NCBI GenBank assembly: GCA_024233085.1
Contig: JACKQC010000016.1
Location: forward strand, 62,001 to 126,000
DNA length: 64,000 bases
Direction of reading: 5' to 3'
Origin: Akkermansiaceae bacterium
Lineage (GTDB): Bacteria > Verrucomicrobiota > Verrucomicrobiia > Verrucomicrobiales > DEV007
The translations under genes and the position numbers were made by a program. The notes under the pieces are model-generated. The model was not told the origin of the DNA, searched no databases, and saw only the letters and a list, made by a program, of their open reading frames with translations. Below, piece by piece: positions 59,874 to 64,000 of this stretch. How positions within the stretch are numbered: the stretch's first letter is position 1; every line of letters starts with the position of its first letter.

Positions 59874-61829
59874 ATGAGCAAGATTCTCGGCATTGACCTC
59901 GGAACGACGAATTCCTGCATGGCCGTCATGGAAGGCGGGGAGCCAGTCGTTCTCGAAAACTCGGAGGGCGCCCGCACGACTCCCTCGGTGGTGGCATTCA
60001 CCAAGGACGGCGAACGCATCGTCGGCCAGGCCGCCAAGCGCCAGGCGGTCACCAATCCGAGCAACACCATCTTTTCGGCCAAGCGTCTGATCGGCCGGAA
60101 ATTCGACGAGCTGACCGACGACGAAAAGAAGACTCCCTACAAGATCGTGAGAGCCGCCAATGGCGACGCCCACATCCAGGTGGAGGTCGGCGGCGAATCG
60201 AAGACCTACAGCCCCCAGGAAATCTCCGCGATGGTCCTCAGCAAGCTGAAAGCCGACGCCGAAGCCAAGCTCGGCGAAACGATCGGCCAGGCCGTCATCA
60301 CCGTGCCGGCGTATTTCAACGACTCGCAGCGCAACGCGACGAAGGCGGCGGGCGAAATCGCCGGCTTCGAGGTGAAACGCATCATCAACGAGCCGACCGC
60401 GGCCTCGCTGGCCTACGGGCTGGACAAGAAAGCGGACGAAAAAATCGCGGTCTATGACCTGGGCGGCGGAACCTTCGACATCTCCGTGCTCGACATCGGC
60501 GACGGGGTCTTCGAAGTGTTGGCGACCGACGGCGACACCCTGCTCGGGGGCGACGACTGGGACAAGGCCATCATTTCCTGGATCGTCGAGGATTTCAAAA
60601 AAGACTCCGGCATCGACCTGAGCGGGCAGCCGGACGCCCTGCAGCGCATCAAGGAGGAGGCGGAGAAGGCGAAGATCGCCCTGTCCTCCTCGCAGAGCTA
60701 CGACATCAGCCTGCCCTTCATCACGGCCGACCAGACCGGACCGAAACACATCCAGAAGACCCTGTCGCGCGCCCAGCTCGAGCAGATGACCGATCCTCTC
60801 TTCGAGCGGACGATCGGTCCGGTGAAAGCCTGCCTGAAGGAAGCCGGCATCGACGCCGCGAACATCGACGAACTGGTGCTCGTCGGCGGGATGACCCGGA
60901 TGCCGAAGGTCTTCGAGACGGCGAAGAAACTCGCCGGCAAAGACCCGCACAAGGGCGTGAACCCCGACGAAGTCGTGGCCGTCGGCGCCGCGATCCAGGG
61001 CGGGGTGCTCCAGGGCGACGTCAAGGACGTGCTCCTGCTCGACGTGACGCCCCTGACGCTTTCCATCGAGACCATGGGCGGCATCGCCACCCCGATGATC
61101 GAGCGCAACACGACGATCCCGGCGAAGAAGTCGCAGATTTTCTCGACCGCCGCCGACAGCCAGCCCTCGGTCGACATCGTGGTCTGCCAGGGCGAGCGCA
61201 AGCTCGTTGGCGACAACAAGAAGCTGGGCAACTTCCGCCTCGACGGCATCGAGCCCGCCCCCCGCGGCGTGCCGCAGATCGAGGTGACCTTCGACATCGA
61301 CGTCAACGGCATCCTGCACGTGTCGGCGAAGGACAAAGGCACCGGCAAGGAGCAAAAGATCACCATCAAGGACTCCGGCGGCCTGTCACAGGAGGAAATC
61401 GAACGCGCCAAGCGCGAGGCCGAGCAATTCGCCGACGCGGACAAAAAGCGGCTGGAATCCATCGAGACCCGAAACCTCGCCGAAAACGCCGTTTACACCG
61501 TTAAGAAGCAGATGGGCGAACTCGGCGAGAAATTGCCCGAGGACGCCAAGTCGAAAGTCGAAAACGCCGTGGCCGGCGTTGAGGAAGCCCTGAAAGGCGA
61601 CGACATCGACCGCATCCGCTCCGCCACCGACACCCTGCACCAGACCTTCGCCGAACTGGCCGCCGCCGCCCAGATGGCCGGCGCCGCCGGGGGAGCGGAC
61701 GAGACGAATCCCGACATGACCGACGCCGCCGGCGGCGGCGAGGAGGGAGGAGCCGAGGGACCGCGCCAGGCCAAGGGCAAGGTCGTGGACGCCGACTTTG
61801 AAGTCGTGGACGAGGCCGACAAAGGCTGA
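59874..61829 (+). CDS. dnaK: Hsp70 chaperone DnaK
   Basis: A protein of 651 residues. The ATPase opens with ILGIDLGTTNSCMAVMEGG (phosphate loop 1), continues with VITVPAYFNDSQRNATKAAG, INEPTAASLAYGLD, VYDLGGGTFDISVLDI and VLVGGMTRMPKV, and the linker VLLLDVTPL leads to the substrate domain. The C-terminal tail is Gly/Ala-rich and ends VDADFEVVDEADKG, near the usual EEVxD-like acidic end. It folds nascent and stress-denatured proteins with DnaJ and GrpE, neither of which is in the window. A strong terminator follows the stop. Confidence 0.98.
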   Translation: MSKILGIDLGTTNSCMAVMEGGEPVVLENSEGARTTPSVVAFTKDGERIVGQAAKRQAVTNPSNTIFSAKRLIGRKFDELTDDEKKTPYKIVRAANGDAHIQVEVGGESKTYSPQEISAMVLSKLKADAEAKLGETIGQAVITVPAYFNDSQRNATKAAGEIAGFEVKRIINEPTAASLAYGLDKKADEKIAVYDLGGGTFDISVLDIGDGVFEVLATDGDTLLGGDDWDKAIISWIVEDFKKDSGIDLSGQPDALQRIKEEAEKAKIALSSSQSYDISLPFITADQTGPKHIQKTLSRAQLEQMTDPLFERTIGPVKACLKEAGIDAANIDELVLVGGMTRMPKVFETAKKLAGKDPHKGVNPDEVVAVGAAIQGGVLQGDVKDVLLLDVTPLTLSIETMGGIATPMIERNTTIPAKKSQIFSTAADSQPSVDIVVCQGERKLVGDNKKLGNFRLDGIEPAPRGVPQIEVTFDIDVNGILHVSAKDKGTGKEQKITIKDSGGLSQEEIERAKREAEQFADADKKRLESIETRNLAENAVYTVKKQMGELGEKLPEDAKSKVENAVAGVEEALKGDDIDRIRSATDTLHQTFAELAAAAQMAGAAGGADETNPDMTDAAGGGEEGGAEGPRQAKGKVVDADFEVVDEADKG

Positions 61830-61846
61830 CACGCCGCGATTCTCCC

Positions 61847-61883
61847 GGGTCCGCATCCGGTTCTGATGCGGACCCGATTTTTT
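61847..61883 (+). terminator. Rho-independent terminator of dnaK
   Basis: A 10-bp perfect stem GGGTCCGCAT (61847-61856) / ATGCGGACCC (61866-61875), 9-nt loop, then GATTTTTT (61876-61883). It lies 17 bp after the dnaK stop and separates dnaK from groES. Confidence 0.93.
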
Positions 61884-61958
61884 CCGCAAACCGCGACAAG
61901 CGGGCGGCGGATCCAACCCTGAATCGAACCTGAACTGACAAACCCAACCACATCGAAC

Positions 61959-62255
61959 ATGGCAACCAAAATCAAACCGCTCGGCACGCGCGTGCTGGTC
62001 AAGCGCATCGAACCCGACGAGCAGAAGTCCGAAGGCGGCATCTTCCTCCCCGACACGGCGAAGGAAAAACCGCAGGAGGCTGAAGTGCTCGCCCTCGGCA
62101 ACGGCAAAAACGAAGAAGGCGAAATCGTCGAATTCTCCGTCAAAGTCGGCGACAAGGTGCTCATCTCCAAGTACGGCGGCACCGAAGTCAAGATCGACGG
62201 CCAGGAATGCCTCATCCTCAGCGAGAGCGACATTCTCGGCGTGATCGAGGAGTGA
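61959..62255 (+). CDS. groES: Co-chaperonin GroES
   Basis: A protein of 98 residues, the usual length. The start IKPLGTRVLVKRIEPDEQKSEGGIFLPDTAKEKPQEAEVLALG contains the mobile loop (about residues 20-32) that binds GroEL, and KVLISKYGGTEVKIDGQECLILSESDILGVIE closes the beta-barrel. It caps the GroEL chamber as a heptamer. It is followed by groEL after 89 bp. No CIRCE element was seen before it, and the leader has no obvious Shine-Dalgarno motif. Confidence 0.98.
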   Translation: MATKIKPLGTRVLVKRIEPDEQKSEGGIFLPDTAKEKPQEAEVLALGNGKNEEGEIVEFSVKVGDKVLISKYGGTEVKIDGQECLILSESDILGVIEE

Positions 62256-62344
62256 ACCGACGACTCCCAACGAAAACACAAACACGCGGGGAACACGCAA
62301 TTTTCCCCATCAATCACCCAAAACCAACACCCCATTAACCATCT

Positions 62345-63961
<1,617 letters not shown>

Positions 63962-63966
63962 TCGAC

Positions 63967-63989
63967 GGGTCTTGCCACAACAAGATCCC
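63967..63989 (+). terminator. Stem-loop after groEL
   Basis: GGGTCTTG (63967-63974) pairs with CAAGATCCC (63981-63989) with one bulge and a 6-nt loop, 5 bp after the stop. The following bases (TCGCC) are not a U-run, so function as a terminator is uncertain. Confidence 0.4.
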
Positions 63990-64000
63990 TCGCCGCCGGT

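Noticed and set aside
61830..61958. CIRCE (HrcA) element before groES
   Set aside because: No TTAGCACTC-N9-GAGTGCTAA-like inverted repeat is present; the only strong hairpin is the dnaK terminator.

Overview
The window is a GC-rich chromosomal segment from a member of the PVC group of bacteria. Verrucomicrobiota fits best and Planctomycetota is the alternative. The evidence is the gene content: two DUF1501 proteins with Tat-type leaders, a DUF1549/DUF1553 protein with a CAQCH motif, a ThuA-propeller-cupredoxin giant, PQQ-like propeller proteins, a tandem DUF1080 protein, a BNR sialidase, a DUF3604-like hydrolase and many exported enzymes. No rRNA, tRNA, CRISPR array, integrase or insertion sequence was recognised.

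Layout. 1-6.4 kb: end of a Lys/Ala-rich protein, an orphan DUF1501 protein, a Sel1 protein, a lipoprotein and a large methyltransferase-like/PQQ-propeller fusion. 6.4-7.1 kb: a gene-free stretch with hairpins and an array of 21-bp period, followed by parB. 8-15 kb: two M28 peptidases (one fused to a TolB-like propeller and a PDZ domain), a NUDIX hydrolase, a Gfo/Idh/MocA oxidoreductase and a PQQ-like propeller. 15-21.6 kb: a CPBP-like membrane protein, a Phd/VapC toxin-antitoxin pair, the ThuA-propeller-cupredoxin protein and an isoprenylcysteine-methyltransferase-like protein. 21.6-24 kb: an Eco29kI-like restriction-modification system with a divergent Vsr mismatch endonuclease. 24-35.7 kb: a membrane protein, the DUF3604 protein, a sulfite-oxidase-like protein, a complete Yej-type peptide ABC transporter with two separate ATPases, and a sugar isomerase-like protein. 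36-44.7 kb: secreted FG-GAP and HEAT-like proteins, a metallo-beta-lactamase-fold protein, a TetR regulator and an ECF sigma factor sharing a matched pair of operators, a creatininase-family enzyme and a ParDE pair. 44.8-51.4 kb: a sodium symporter, a class V aminotransferase, a Tat-exported amidohydrolase, a sialidase and a tandem DUF1080 protein, which look like a glycan/sialic-acid utilisation neighbourhood. 51.4-59.5 kb: a DUF1501 + DUF1549/1553 pair, a thioredoxin-like + VKOR pair, a nitroreductase, a KAS II-like synthase and an isoaspartyl methyltransferase. 59.5-64 kb: dnaK behind a textbook sigma-54 promoter motif, then groES and groEL.

The most interesting non-coding signal is a dispersed element of fixed 41-bp length. 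It is made of two 19-bp quasi-palindromes and occurs seven times, always between genes. One copy overlaps a stop codon, one lies 8 bp before a start codon, and one has its two halves in direct instead of inverted orientation. Other signals worth attention are the 21-bp array before parB, the twin CAGAC-N6-GTCTG operators around tetR, the sigma-54 motif before dnaK, and a 20-bp inverted repeat of ACAGGATTG type inside the peptide-transporter operon.
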